A DNA stretch of 64,000 nucleotides from Pyrocephalus nanus (Eukaryota > Chordata > Aves > Passeriformes > Tyrannidae): positions 8,481,501-8,545,500 of the forward strand of contig CM076280.1 in assembly GCA_038380795.1 (NCBI GenBank), given 5' to 3'. The notes beneath the pieces were generated by a model. That model was not told the DNA's origin, did no database searches, and saw only the letters and a list, made by a program, of their open reading frames with translations. The translations under genes were made by a program, and so were the position numbers. Positions within the stretch are counted from its first letter, which is position 1; each line of letters opens with the position of its first letter. Of this stretch, positions 29,111 through 46,106 are shown piece after piece.

Positions 29111-29641
29111 ATTAAAGCGTGGTACTGCTGCACCCTACAGGCTGAAAACAGTGAATATACAGCTCTTTCCTTATTAATCACAATTTCTAAGCCAGGCTCT
29201 CGGCTTTGTGCAGGGAGGCTGCCTCAAGGCTCCTGAGTATTTGGGGCTGGTTCTGTTTCTACGCCATCCCAGAGCTCTGTCAGGATGAACATACCCAGTT
29301 CCCACCCTGCTGGGATGAGCAGGAGGAACAGCAGCAGCTGTAACACCAACACACAAACACACAAACACACACAGAGGTGCCACCAACCCTGACTCAAGGA
29401 CTCCATGGCAGGGGGCTCAGCTGTGCTGGGGATGTCCTGGAAACCCTGGCTGGATACCCACGGGAAATGGGGAGCTCAGGGGTGGAGGGAAGGTTGGTTG
29501 CATCAGCTGGAGATGGGATGGAGGCATCACCCATCCAAGCTGCTGCCTTGTTCTCTTTTATCCCTCTTGATGTGGCACAATAGAGGATTTGCCAGGTGAG
29601 AGGCCCTGGTGATGTGGTGAAGACTGCAGGTCTGGACTGCC

Positions 29642-30405
29642 TCTCCCAGCACACATCACACAGTGTGGGGGCCAATAAGCCCAGCTTTCTGCCACATGTT
29701 CTGTGCCCGCACTCACCCAGCCTCTGCCCTGCCAGCTCCGATAGGTTTTGCCAGAAGAACAATCTGTGGGATCTCCCACAGGAAACATCTTTCATTTTCT
29801 CACTGTTGTCCTTCATCTGCACTTTTTAAAGAGGGAATAAAAAATTAACTGCATTTCCCTCTTGCTTTGCCCCTTGTTACGGAGGTTGAGCCACAGTTTA
29901 ACCAACCCACTGGTCACTCAGCTGAGTCCCTTCCCTTCTGAAATCTGTAGCACAAACTCCATTTTCACATATTCCAGTGGCAGCCCCAAGTCCACGTGTG
30001 CCACAGGCAGAAGGAAACTCTGATCCCCCAGGTGTCTGGCGAGAACCTGATTGTCCGCAGCAGGGCCCATTGCCCACACAATGCCGTCTTTGTGAACTTT
30101 GATGGTGGATAAATCCCAACTGAACCACTGGATGCTGCTGTACAGACCTGGAAGGAAGTGTGCACCAATCCTGTGGATAAACAGGTGTCTACATTTTCAT
30201 AATTACTGGCTAATGAGCCCTCTAGCAAGCTCAACAACCTCCCAAGAGTGAGGCCAGAATCCAAACCAGATGGTAATACACCAGAGAAGCAAAAGAATAA
30301 TGACAGAGGAGAAGTTCCATTCCCAAGCCTCTCTGTGTGTGGAAAGTACAGTTTGACCATGGTGATGGCCATGTGGAAAACAGAAAAGGTACCTGAGGAG
30401 GTTTG
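29642..30405 (+). pseudogene. GTF3C5 unprocessed pseudogene fragment (intron 3, exon 4, 3' UTR)
   Basis: Three blocks match the intact GTF3C5 downstream, in the same orientation. 29642-29850 matches intron 3 (37982-38240), about 94% by hand count over its best 85 bp. About 30031-30186 matches exon 4 (38556-38711), 14 mismatches in about 155 bp and no indel. About 30187-30405 matches the 3' UTR (43263-43470). Exon 4 carries an in-frame stop, GAA to TAA at 30110-30112. Its splice acceptor region is altered by an insertion, and about 200 bp of intron corresponding to 38245-38430 is missing. Exons 5-11 are absent: the exon runs straight into 3' UTR near 30187. Retained intron sequence shows a DNA-level duplication and not a retrocopy. 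It cannot encode a TFIIIC subunit. Confidence 0.92.
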
Positions 30406-30557
30406 GCCCCCAGCCCACAAAAGCAGCACCTGCAGGGCTCTCACACAGCAGTGCCAGTTGTACCCCAGCCATGGACTGGCCTCAGGATACTGAAGGACAA
30501 GTGTGTGGAGGCTCCCCTGGTTCACCTCAGAGCCAAGGCTGGCCCGTGGCATTGACA

Positions 30558-30626
30558 CACCTGCCCTCCACACTGTATATAACCCAGCCTCCAGCTGGGC
30601 ACTGTCTCCTCAGGAGTGCCCTCACC
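30558..30626 (+). promoter_or_regulatory. CEL: CEL promoter with TATA box and E-box
   Basis: TATATAA lies at 30576-30582, 45-51 bp before the ATG, so transcription should begin around 30605 and leave a very short 5' UTR. A CACCTG E-box about 15 bp upstream of the TATA could be half of a PTF1-type acinar element, but its partner TC box is not evident. A strong TATA box fits a highly expressed pancreatic gene. The GTF3C5 relic ends only about 150 bp upstream. Confidence 0.7.
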
Positions 30627-35779
<5,153 letters not shown>

Positions 35780-35783
35780 ACCT

Positions 35784-35789
35784 AATAAA
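35784..35789 (+). terminator. CEL: Poly(A) signal, CEL
   Basis: AATAAA begins 5 nt after the last base of the CEL stop codon, so the 3' UTR is probably only about 20-30 nt. Confidence 0.8.
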
Positions 35790-36199
35790 AATCACCTTTT
35801 AGAGATAGTTCATTAAAAGCTTGCTTGTAACTGAGCGCCTGATTCTCCTTGTGTTGGCTGTGACAGGATTTTGTCGCTAATGTTAAGGTCGGGAAGGAAG
35901 GGACATCTGTGGTCAGTGAATTTCCCCTGATCCATAACCCAGCCATGTGTTGGGCAAGCAGCTCCTGGGGCAAATTAACTCCTCAGCTTAACTCTCATAC
36001 CCTACATCTGCCACCACCAGCGGGATGAAGGCTTAAGTTCTTAGGAACCAAAGGCTCGTTTTAACGGGAATTCACACCAGATTCCTTGCATGACTTCGAA
36101 ACTCATGACTCCAAACCACTCTCCAACAGTTACTGGAGTGACTTTCACGCAGCACAAGCGAAAGGGTCTTTGCATGAGCTGCTGGAGTGTGTGCTCGGT

Positions 36200-36700
36200 A
36201 CCGAGGGCTCTCGGCCCTGTGGGGTTGCTTTCCTTCATTCCCCTTTTAACCGGGGGCAGGACGAGGGACAAAACACCCCACGGGGGCGGCGGTTCTGCAC
36301 GGGTTTAGGGCCACGGGCTGGAAGGAATTCGCGGCCGCCCTCAGGGCTCCCTCAGGCGGGCCTGTAGGAACCTCGGTGCGGCGGAACCTTCGTGCCGCGG
36401 TGCGGGCAGCGGGGAGCGGCGGCGCGGCCATGGCGGAGGGGCCGCGGCCGGGCTCGGCCGTGCTGGAGCTGCCCCGGGCGCCGCGCCTCGTCTGTGTGGA
36501 GTATCCGGGGCTGGTGCGGGACGTCGGGGCCATGCTGAGCACGCTGGGGGGAGAGCAAGGCGTGTCGCGGGTGAGCAGGGCTGTGGGGCCGGGGTGGGGG
36601 ATGCAGTCCGGGCCTGGCCCCGGGGAGGTGGGTGAGGCGGGATGGGGGTCAGGGGCAGGGAGAGCCCCGCTGTGGGACCCTCGGTGCGAGCCCTTCAAGC
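36200..36700 (+). promoter_or_regulatory. GTF3C5: CpG-island promoter of GTF3C5
   Basis: A dense CpG block surrounds the GTF3C5 start codon, with no TATA box, as expected for a housekeeping gene. Only about 650 bp separate the CEL stop from this ATG. The frames on the minus strand here are GC artefacts. Confidence 0.75.
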
Positions 36701-39700
36701 ACAGCAGGCCCCGGGCGTGCTGCCCCCCGAGCAGGGATTTGGGAGGTGTCGGGCGGGATCGTAAAACCCCAGAATGGGGTTGGAAGGACCTTAAAGGCCA
36801 TCTCGTCCCACACCCCCGCCATGGGCAGAGACACCTTCCACTAGCCCAGGCTGCTCCAAGCCCCGTCCAACCTGGCCTTGGACACTTCCAGGGATGGGGC
36901 AGCCACAGCTTCTCTGGGCAAGCTGTGCCAGGGCCTCCCCACCCTCACAGGGAAGGATTCCCTCCTAATATCCAAGATATTATCTCTCTCATTTATTTAT
37001 TTATTCCTAATACCCGGGATGGGAGCAGCTGCAAATCCCACATGTTGGCAGGGCAGGGGTGGCACAGGCAGAGGGGCTGTGTGGGTGGGATGCTCACAGA
37101 GCTGTGTCTGCCCTTGCTGACAGATCTACGCAGACCCTGCCAAGAGGCTGGAGCTGTATTTTCGCCCCAAGGACCCCTATTGCCACCCTGTGTGTGCCAA
37201 CCGCTTCCCCACCTCCACCATGCTGCTCAGGGTCAGGAGGAGGAGGAGCAGGAAGAAGAAGCAGCTGGACAGCGAGGAACAAACCCAGCCAGAAGTCCAG
37301 TTTGAGATGGAGATCCTCGGGATTGTCACCACTGTTTACAAATTTCAAGGTAAAATGCTTGGGTTTGTGTTTGTATGGCTTAGAGATGAGGATGATTGAT
37401 GGGAAAGGGAAGTGTTTCCCTTTAAACAACTCAGAACTGGAAGGAAAATCAAGTGGTTTTCCTATATAAACCTTTGCATAAACTTAGCAGACTCTTGCTC
37501 CTGAAATGTTAGTGTGAGAAATATTGGTAAATATTCTCATATAAATAATATTTTTATATTTGTAATATATTATTGTGTAATCTATTATTGCATAATATAT
37601 TGTAAAATATAGTATATTGTGTATATAGTATATATAATTTATTATATTGTGATGTATTATAATAATATAAATACTCGTATAAATAGTGAACTCCAACAGC
37701 GTTTTAATTTCTGTTTCTCCCAGGAATGTCTGATTTCCAGTACCTGGCAATGCACTCTGGTCCTGATGGCAAACAAACCTCCATGTATGACAAAGTCCTG
37801 ATGCTCAAACCAGAGAAGGAAGAGTTTTTCAACAGGGAATTACCTCTTTACATCCCCCCACCAATTTTCTCACGCCTGGACACTCCCATTGACTATTTTT
37901 ATCGTCCAGATATTCAGCACAGGTCAGTGCCTTTACATCATTCATGAATGTCACCTTTTTAAGCCGAAGATGACTGGTGCTCTCCCAGCACACCTCCCAG
38001 CGTGTGGGATGCAGGGACACCTTCCTGCCTGCTCTCAGGGTTTGCAGGAGACAATGCCACGTGTTCCTGTCACCTGTGCCTGCCTGGCCCCAGTTGGTTT
38101 TGCCAGAAGAACAATCTGTGAGATCTCCCACAAGAAACATCTTTCATTTTCTCACCGTTGTCCTTCATCTGCACCTTTTAAAGGAAAAGGAATTTCTAGA
38201 TTGAACTGGTGCCTGCATTTCCCTTATTGCTTTGGCCCTGTACCACTGAGTAGCTGCAGTAGCTACAGGAGGGCAAATGCAGAGGGTGAAGCCTTTAGTG
38301 CTCAAATACATTTCATGCAGATCAGGCCCAGGAGCCTGAGGTTTTTCTGCCAGAGCACCTCTGTCAGTGTGCAACTGGATGCAGCTTGGAAGGGTTTCTT
38401 TAATTTAAATCTTCTTTCCTCAGTGGTGTCATGAGAGTCTGTTACGGTACCAGGATGTGATGAGGGAGGTTGGGCCAAAGTTAAACCAGCCTGTTGCTCA
38501 CCTGGCTGAGTCCCTCCCTGCCTTTCCCTGTTCCTTAGGGAGGGATACAACAACCCCCAGGTGTCTGGGGAGAACCTGATTGGCCTCAGCAGGGCCCGTC
38601 GCCCACACAATGCCATCTTTGTGAACTTTGATGATGAGGAAGTCCCAGCTAAACCACTGGATGCTGCTGTACAGACCTGGAAGAAAGTGTGCACCAATCC
38701 TGTGGATAAAAAGGTGGAGGAGGAGCTGAGAAAGGTGGGTGCCTTATTCCTGACCTGAGCACTGTGCTGCAGCAAGCTCTGGAGGAAAGACTGCATATTC
38801 TCTGAATTCCTCAGAAATTCTTGGTGATTTTAACTGACTGATACAGCAGGTTTCAGTAGATGCTGCTGACACTGCTGTGTTCAGTTCAGTTCTGCAAATC
38901 AAGATTTGAATCTGTAGGTGACTCAGTTAAGTTCGTTTTTGTGCCACGAGTTCTTACATTGCTGTCCCAGCAGCTCGTATTGAGGGGCTAAAGGCCCTGA
39001 TACTGAACTAAATCCACTTGGAAAGCTGATCTGCCATTGGTGACCCACTTCCCACTGTTCTGTGGTTGTTTCTGTGTCATTTTAGCTCTTTGAAGTCCGT
39101 CCTGTCTGGTCTCGGAATGCAGTCAAAGCCAACATCAGTGTCCACCCGGAGAAGCTGAAGCTGCTGCTGCCATATCTGGCCTATTACATGGTGAGTGGCA
39201 CAACTGTGAGCAGGGGAGCAGCAGTTGGGTGTTCCTGCTCCTTCACCACCTCTGAGGTCCTACCACTAAGTACCTGAGCTTAATATTATGTAAAGAAACA
39301 GAAGGAAAAGCCTTGCTTTGGAACAGAAGTTAAAGCCAGTAACTGTTTGCTCCACTGGTTCTGATCAGCTTTGCAGGTCAGTCAGACACTCCAAGTGATT
39401 GTCCACCTGGATATAGTAGCAGAATTTTTTCCACAGAAACATCTGACTGTGACCTTGCAGGTTAGTTCATAAAAGCACACAAATATTTGTGTTTTGATGC
39501 ACTGATTGCCCATGTTCCAGTGGGTACAAATAAATACTGGCACAGAAGCGAGGAAAGAGCTGGGAAAAGAAATAATCTTTGGGCAGTGAGGGGAATATTA
39601 GAACTTTCCAAGAACCTTTGCACCCCTGTACTGAAGAAAGTGCAACACTGCTGCTTTTCTGTAACCATCTTCCCCCATGTGTGTTTATGCAGTTGACAGG

Positions 39701-42700
39701 TCCCTGGAGAAGCTTATGGGTTAGGTTTGGGTATGACCCCAGAAAACACCCTGAAGCAAAGATTTATCAAGTACTGGACTTCCGAATTCGCTGTGGAATG
39801 AAATATGGTAAAAGGGCCCAACCCACAGAGCTGCTCTCTCTGCTTTCTGGTTAATCCTGGTAGTACTTTTCTTTTTATGTCTCTTTCAAACTCTTTTGCC
39901 ATATTTCTGCTCTGATGAAGATGTCACTTTTGGAGCTCCTTGCTTACTGTAGTTGTCTCTAAACTCCTTTAACACTTTATTTCATAGTATGCAATATGTC
40001 TTTCCTCATTTGGCACCTTCTAAACTCTGACTTTCCTCCTCCATGTGTCCCAAGTCCAAGTGGGTGTAGCAGACCATCCTCCCCTTTGCTCAGGGAGGCA
40101 CTGAGCAAGAATTCTGGTGCTTCCATAGTAGCTTTTCCTTAAGGACCTCAGCATCCTGTGCAGGATTTTGGGTCTCAGACCTTAGACATGGGGGTACCCC
40201 CTGCTCTGATTTTGCAGAGGGCAAGTTGAGGAAAATGAGTTTCTGACATCTAGTAAGTCCATGAAAGGGCCGGCATCCACTCATTGACATCAGGTCACGT
40301 TTTCTTTCCAAGTTAAAGGGTTTTATTGATCTCTTCTCCCAGCCTTGCTAAAGTCAGCATATCCCAAAAACCAGCCTGCCTTTCCCACACCAGTCCAGCC
40401 CTTGTGCTACTGAGCCAGGGATATTCTGCAGGGTGCTGTGCTTGCCCTCAGTTCATTACTGGTTTTCCTTTTTCCCCTCTAGGTTATGCCCCCAATGACA
40501 TGCCTGTGAAAGCAAAACGCAGCACCTACAACTACAGCCTGCCCATCACTGTCAAGAAACAAGGTATGCTGGGCCAGCAGAAGGGCTGCCTGGTCTTCTG
40601 GGTCTGTCTGTACCGTACCCTGGTCACAGATGATGAGGGGTCTTCCTCTGTTCTAGCTGAGCCAGAGCTGGAGCTTGTTTTCTCCTGCTGGGAAATGGTG
40701 TGGGAGTCTTGGAAGTATGTCTGGCTGAGCCACAGTGTCTGTTAGCAGGCAGGAGGGAGTTCTTTGCTCAGAATGAGTGGTGATGGTGCAGAGAAGAGGG
40801 AAGTTCTCTTTTCTTTGCCAAGGGAGAGTAGAAAAGGTTAAAATTATGAGCAGATATGTTGTGGAAAAACACATCAAACCAGCTATTTCCTTGTGACTAC
40901 CCAGTGACATCTCTGAAGAATGAACAAAACCCATGCAGCCATAGTTGCTGGGTCGGTCTGGTTTTGTTGAATCAACAGAGAGAAGTGACAGTACAAGGTT
41001 GCCCCTAATAGGACTGTCTTTGTTCTTCCTTTCAGTCAGTCACACAGTCAGTGTCCACGACCTCAAACAAGGGCTGGGTACAGCTGGTGCATCTGGGGCA
41101 AAAAAGCCCCCCTCCAGCAGGTATAAACTGAAGGTAAGCATGACTCTTAATTTTTTACTCTTGAAGTAGCTCAGTGAAATTGAGATGTTTCCTGGTTTAT
41201 CAGTCCTCAGGGGGACAGCTATGAGCAAGCTCATGTCCTCAGGTTTGACTGGGAAGCTGCTGTTTGTACGTGGCACTCCAGCACTTCACCTGCTGAGTGT
41301 ATTTCTTGCATGCTGGAAGGTGGGATTGGTGCTCTCAGTCCCAGTATGAGATGTGAGGAGCATTTGGCTTTAACTGATAAAACTGGAACTTCATGGGTGG
41401 TGAAATGCAAAAAACCACCATGTCTTTTATCAGGTCATGCTGCAAAATCCAGCAGGGTGGAATAAATAAATGAGTCTTGCTCTTCCATTTTTGCTAGAAT
41501 GAAACCCATGATGCAGTGTTATGCAGTGACAGGCTGCAGGTTGAAGAGGTGAAGTGTGCTCTCTGCACAGCAGTGCTGTTTGTTCTATGGCTGCAGGGAA
41601 ATTTTGGGGCATTCCTCATCCACCTTTATCTTTTGCCACATGCAGACATTCCTTAGAACTGATTTGTGCTGGAAGTGCCTTGTTCTTGAATCAGCCTATC
41701 AGAAGTACCTTTTAGTTCCCCCAGAGCTGTCCTGTTACACCATAAAATGCACATGAATCCTTTCCTTCTTTCCTTCTTCTAGGAATCCATCTACATTTTC
41801 CGAGAAGGAGCTTTACCCCCATATCGACAGATGTTCTACCAGCTCTGTGACTTGAATGTGGAGAGGTATTGCACACTGGCAGCTGAGTGTTGTGTTAGAG
41901 ACAGATTTCAAACCCTATTGCTTGTACCCTGTCCACTCACCCCTCTCCCCTTGGCCAGGAACATCAGAGATTTTTAACTTCTTAATAAAAGCAGAACAGA
42001 CTTTTTCACGCATGAAATTCCTTTCCCATATGACAATTACCCGGATAACCAACTATGCTATTCCAGCTCATTGAAATGGCACTAAGCCATTGCCAGCCTC
42101 ATTTAAAGCCCACACCTGAGTGTAGGAGACTGATGTCTCCTTCCCTTTTGCTGCTCTTTCAGCCTGCAGAAGATCATCCACCGGAATGACGGCACAGAGT
42201 CAGAGTGCACAGAGCGGGATGGGTGGTGCCTCCCCAAGACCAGTGATGACCTGAGGGACAGCATGTCCCTGATGATTAAGCAGATCATCAGATCCACAAG
42301 GCCTGGTAAGGATGCTTTGGACATCTGTTTTACCGCCTTCCTGATGGTGTGGAGATGTTGTGGGCTGAGGGGAGGATGGTGAAGTCAGCACTGGGGCAGA
42401 GGCTTTCCTGTATCTGCCTCCTCCTTTTTGCTACCCCTCATGTTCTTTGTGTTGTAGCTGAGGCTGGTCTGCAGTGTGAATGTGGGTTGGCCTTAGGAAT
42501 GACTGGAAGCAAAGGTTTTCTGTTTCATCTTCCCAGTGTCACAGCCTTCAGGTTTTAAGTGTCTTTGCACAGTGATAATCAAAATCTTATTCTTACTGAT
42601 GTATCTGTTGGTGGCATTTTACTTTTTATTGACATTACTGATTGAACAAGAAGTGAGGAAGTTGTTTGTGCACGATGCTGGGCCAAAGCAATAATATCCC

Positions 42701-43105
42701 AGTGAATTAGGTCAGAATGAGCTGGGAGACGAGGCACAGCACTGCAGCTCTGCTGCTGTTCTGCTTGCTTTCCTGGAGAATGAAAAGGATTGCTTTGGGC
42801 TTGATCAAATTCTATTAAGATGTGCAACATTAGCTGTGCCCCTGTGGCTTTTGCCTTCCTCTCACATGTGTGAACTCCACTGCAAATGCCCCCAGGTTTC
42901 ACTGAGAGAGGCATCACATTGTCCTTCTTTCTTTCTTCCCAATTAAGCTCTTTTCTCAAATACAACAAGCAATGAAGACTGCAAAGAGCAGCTGGCATAT
43001 GAGTCTGGAGAGGATGAGGAGGATGAAGAGGAGGAGGAAGAAGACTTCAAGCCTTCTGATGGGAGTGAAAATGAAATGGAGACAGAAATACTGGACTATG
43101 TGTGA
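36430..43105 (+). CDS. GTF3C5: GTF3C5, TFIIIC subunit 5 / TFIIIC63 (514 aa, 11 exons)
   Basis: Exons: 36430-36570, 37124-37349, 37724-37922, 38539-38734, 39086-39190, 39693-39807, 40483-40563, 41036-41133, 41783-41865, 42163-42305 and 42948-43105. They total 1545 nt in frame. The protein matches the Tau95/TFIIIC63 family from end to end: VCVEYPG near residue 20, LYFRPKDPYCHPVCANRF, then LPLYIPPPIFSRLD, WRSLWVRFGYDPRK, FREGALPPYRQMFYQLCDLNV, and a glutamate/aspartate-rich tail ending EILDYV. TFIIIC63 helps TFIIIC bind the A-box of tRNA and similar genes and recruits RNA polymerase III in the nucleus. Human is 519 aa. The N-terminus (residues 1-17) and the segment after VKKQ are the most variable. 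Start chosen for its strong context (GGCCATGG) and position. Confidence 0.96.
36760..36978 (-). mobile_element. CR1 LINE fragment in GTF3C5 intron 1
   Basis: Reverse-complement CR1 3' region with the same ordered words as the copy at 4.2 kb: 'ggggttggaaggacctta', 'ccatgggcagagacaccttc', 'ccaacctggcctt' and 'ccctcctaatatcc'. It is less diverged than the copy at 28.9 kb. An ATTT-rich stretch follows it. Confidence 0.85.
37529..37690. repeat. GTF3C5: AT-rich (TA/ATT) low-complexity tract in GTF3C5 intron 2
   Basis: About 160 bp consist almost entirely of ATA, TAT and ATTAT units with local inverted symmetry, ending 33 bp before exon 3. This is low-complexity DNA with no coding content. Confidence 0.8.
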
Positions 43106-43600
43106 ACTAACTGCTGTGGACAGAATTGTCTCTTGCTCCTTGAGAGTTGAGGGTTCAGATCCATGCCCAGGATCTGGGAAAGCAGAGCTTGTACTATGAT
43201 GATGCCACTCTCTCTGCACTGACTGCTCGTGGCCATCATTATGGATGTTTGGGAGTCTTTGCCTACATTTTCATAATTGCTGGGTAAGAAAACCTCCAGC
43301 AAGCTCAACAAACTCCCCAGAGCAAGCCCAGAATCCAAACCAGCTGGTAATACACCAGGATAGAGCAGAAGCTGCATTTCCAGATCTCTCCACGTGTGGG
43401 AACTGCACTCTGTCCAGGTTGGTGGCTGTGTGGAAAATGGAAAAGGTGCCTGAGGAGGGGCTGGAAGAAGCATTCCAGTGTTACTGGAGTCCCTAAGGCA
43501 GGTTCTGCCCTTCACTTGTCCAAAGGGAACGAAAATACTGTGCCTGCCTTCAGCATTGAGCATTGCTGGCCCTCTTGGAAATAAAGCCAGCAGTAAAACA
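43106..43600 (+). other. GTF3C5: GTF3C5 3' UTR
   Basis: Runs from the stop codon to the poly(A) signal at 43580. Part of it (about 43263-43470) is the parent of the 3' block of the upstream pseudogene. Confidence 0.75.
43580..43585 (+). terminator. GTF3C5: Poly(A) signal, GTF3C5
   Basis: AATAAA followed by GCCAGC, about 475 nt after the stop codon. Confidence 0.75.
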
Positions 43601-44254
43601 CAGTCTGATTGTGAATAATGAATAATTCCCTTCCTGGGATGTAGTGGATGTTGTCCTCACTAGCTGATGCACTTCTCAGTCCTGTTTTACTTCCCCAGTA
43701 AACAAGGACAGAAGGCATCTGGCAAAGGGGCAGAGCTTCACGTTCACTGAGTCTGGCCATTAGTCTGGCACTGCCAGCTGGAATGTTCCCACCTGGGCAC
43801 AGAAATTAAAGATCTGCTGGCATTTTCTGGGTCTTGTGCATTCCCCAATGTGTTACAAGCACACCTGAAGCCAAGCTTTCCTTTGTAAGTAGTAAGGCCT
43901 CCTCCTCGTCCTCCTGCATTAAGGAATGATGCCTCAAACCCAGGCAGATCACTGTCCAACCCTAAGGACTGGTGCATTTGCTTGTAACAAAAGGAGTAAA
44001 ATCAGCAAATTGACACTTGGAAATGCAACAGCCCCAACTCCCATGTTCAAATGAATAAGGTTCATTTGAAAATCATGCCCTGGGCCCTCAAACAAAAAGC
44101 CTGGTTTTCAGTTCAAACACAAAACAAAGCTCAACTCAGCAGAGTGAACATAAGGTATGAACTTCCCCCCCACCCCAGTCAGATCCACCCCTTTCTCCAG
44201 GAAGGTGCTGGCATTTTGGGGAAGGAGGCCAGGCCAAGGCCTGCCTTTGGGCAG
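43601..44254. other. Intergenic space between convergent GTF3C5 and RALGDS
   Basis: About 650 bp between the two 3' ends. No exon is recognised and no similarity to CEL was seen, although a tandem-duplication model would allow a CEL remnant here. Confidence 0.6.
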
Positions 44255-46106
44255 AGACATTTGAGCATCAGTATTTTATTGCAAAGACTAATTACATTGC
44301 TGTGTACAAGTCACACCTGGCAGTGTGTCCTTCATTGAAGTGGTACAAAATACATATGGTACAGCCAGTCCCTCCAGTGACACTGGGCTGCTGGGGACAC
44401 TGGTTGGAGGGGAGGGGACAGTCCCAGGGTGCGCAGGAGCTGGCAGAGGGAATTTGGTGCCCAAGGGAAGGGGCTGGGTTTTGGGCAGGGTGGGAGGCAG
44501 GAGGCTGCCCCTGCGTCAGGGAGCCGGGAGCTCCCATCATGTGCAGCAATGGGCAGTGGGGACAGGGGGCTGGGGAAGCCACATTCACACCCAAGCAGCC
44601 TCTTCCCCACCTGGTGCCAGGGACCTGCAGCCCAGTTCCTGTCACCAGCCCTGGCCCCTGGAGCATGGTCCTTCTCCTGGAGCCGAGGAAGGCACCGCAC
44701 CCACCTGGCAGCTCCGACGGACGGGAAGGAGGAAAGATCTGCTGGAATGAAGCGCTTAAAAAACAGAGATAGAGCCAGGAGCAACAAAAGGTCCCCCTTT
44801 GGTTAGTGTTTCCTACAATGATTAAAACAAGCAACTGCCCCTGCTCGAGCAACTAGCGGTAGAAATTTGGGAGGGGGGGACTGGCAGGGTCTGCACCCCA
44901 TGAGCACAGCAGAGCAAAGCTGCTGCTGCCAACGTCCCTCCCAGCAGCCTTAAATACCAGGGCGGGGACAGGAGAGGGACTGGGCTGCAGGGCAGGGGGA
45001 GGCTGGATTAGTAAAATGTACAAGTTTGCCTCTTCTATTTACAACCAATAAATACTGAAAAAAAAATCAGTAAACCTTTTTGTTTTATACAAAAAAAAGT
45101 CTCATTGCTGCTTCTCCCATGGTCAGTGTTTGAAAAAGTCCGGTTAAAGCCCAAGGTGAGTGGCACTTTCTGAGGGTCAGGCAGTGGCAGCCGGGGCACC
45201 CGGAGCATGCTGAGCTCTCCAGCTCCTCGCTCGCCCACGCAGACCCAAAATCTCTTATTTACACAAGTTCAGAACTTTGCTCTCCTCCCCCTCGTTAGGC
45301 TGGCAGCGCTGGGGGGCACGGCCCGAAGCTTCCCCCGACGGCAGAAGAGACACTGGCATTTGATCTTTGGTGCAGGTTTGAACACGGGCCATTCCAAGTC
45401 CAGCTGGAGGAAGCGCTGGATCGGGAGAGGAGCGAGAGCACGCAGGCTTCCAGCTGTGGAGAGCACAGGGTGTCCACTCCCCCACGGCACAGACACAGCC
45501 CTCCTCCACGGGGCTGCACCTTCCCAGTCCGGGGCATCCGTGGCTTCTCCCAAGGGAAGGACGGGCGGAGACGTGCAGTGGTGGCGATGCCGGCTATCCC
45601 AGGGAGGAGGTAACCACCAGGAAAGCTGGGGAGGAGAGCACTGCTCCGGGTGGGAGGCTGTGCAGCCCCAGGGTGGTGGCTCGTGCTCTGCTCCTGTCCA
45701 ACAGCCCCTCTGCGAGTCGCCGCTCCCCGGCTCGCTCGGACACAAGGCACCTACGGCAGAGGCGGGCTCCAGCTCTGGGCTGGCCGGGGCTGGACGAGTG
45801 TCGCACCGTGGAAGGTTTAAAAAAAATAAAACAAAACAAAAAAAGTAGAGATATCCCCCCGCTGCTGCCTTCCTGGGTAGGAAAAATTGACCTGATTGGA
45901 ATGGGGGCTTGTGCAGAGAGAGGCAGAGGCCGACACCAGTTGTCCAACAGCCCGGCTCGGTGCGGGAGGAGGGGGATGCACGGCTGTGCCCCCAGGCGGG
46001 GGTCGCTCCTCTCGCCGTGCAGGGCGGCACAAGGACCGGCCGCAGCCAAGCCCGGAGCAGCCTGCCCCCAAGGCCCCGTCGGTGATGGGTGGCAGTGGGG
46101 CTGAGG
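44255..46106 (-). other. RALGDS: RALGDS 3' UTR (inferred)
   Basis: Runs from the stop codon to a minus-strand AATAAA at 44280-44275. The UTR is GC-rich for most of its length, with A/T homopolymers near 45.06 and 45.83 kb. Long frames on both strands inside it show no domain. Confidence 0.6.
44275..44280 (-). terminator. RALGDS: Poly(A) signal, RALGDS
   Basis: TTTATT on the plus strand, AATAAA on the minus strand, about 1.83 kb after the RALGDS stop. Confidence 0.5.

Larger units (their letters stand above)
21361..29640. other. Intergenic region between GFI1B and the GTF3C5 relic
   Basis: No exon recognised on either strand. It holds a GATA cluster at 24.88-24.99 kb, several MIR-like relics (24.2, 26.8, 27.0 and 27.35 kb) and a plus-strand CR1 at 28.9 kb. 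The many frames of 60-140 codons show no domain or codon signature. Confidence 0.6.

Noticed and set aside
29642..30405. Relic as a processed retrocopy or as a functional small gene
   Set aside because: It keeps intron 3 sequence and lacks a poly-A tail, so it is not a retrocopy. The in-frame stop and missing exons rule out a working TFIIIC subunit.
43601..44254. A second, decayed CEL copy after GTF3C5
   Set aside because: The tandem-duplication model allows one, but I found no CEL motif or exon-like similarity by eye.
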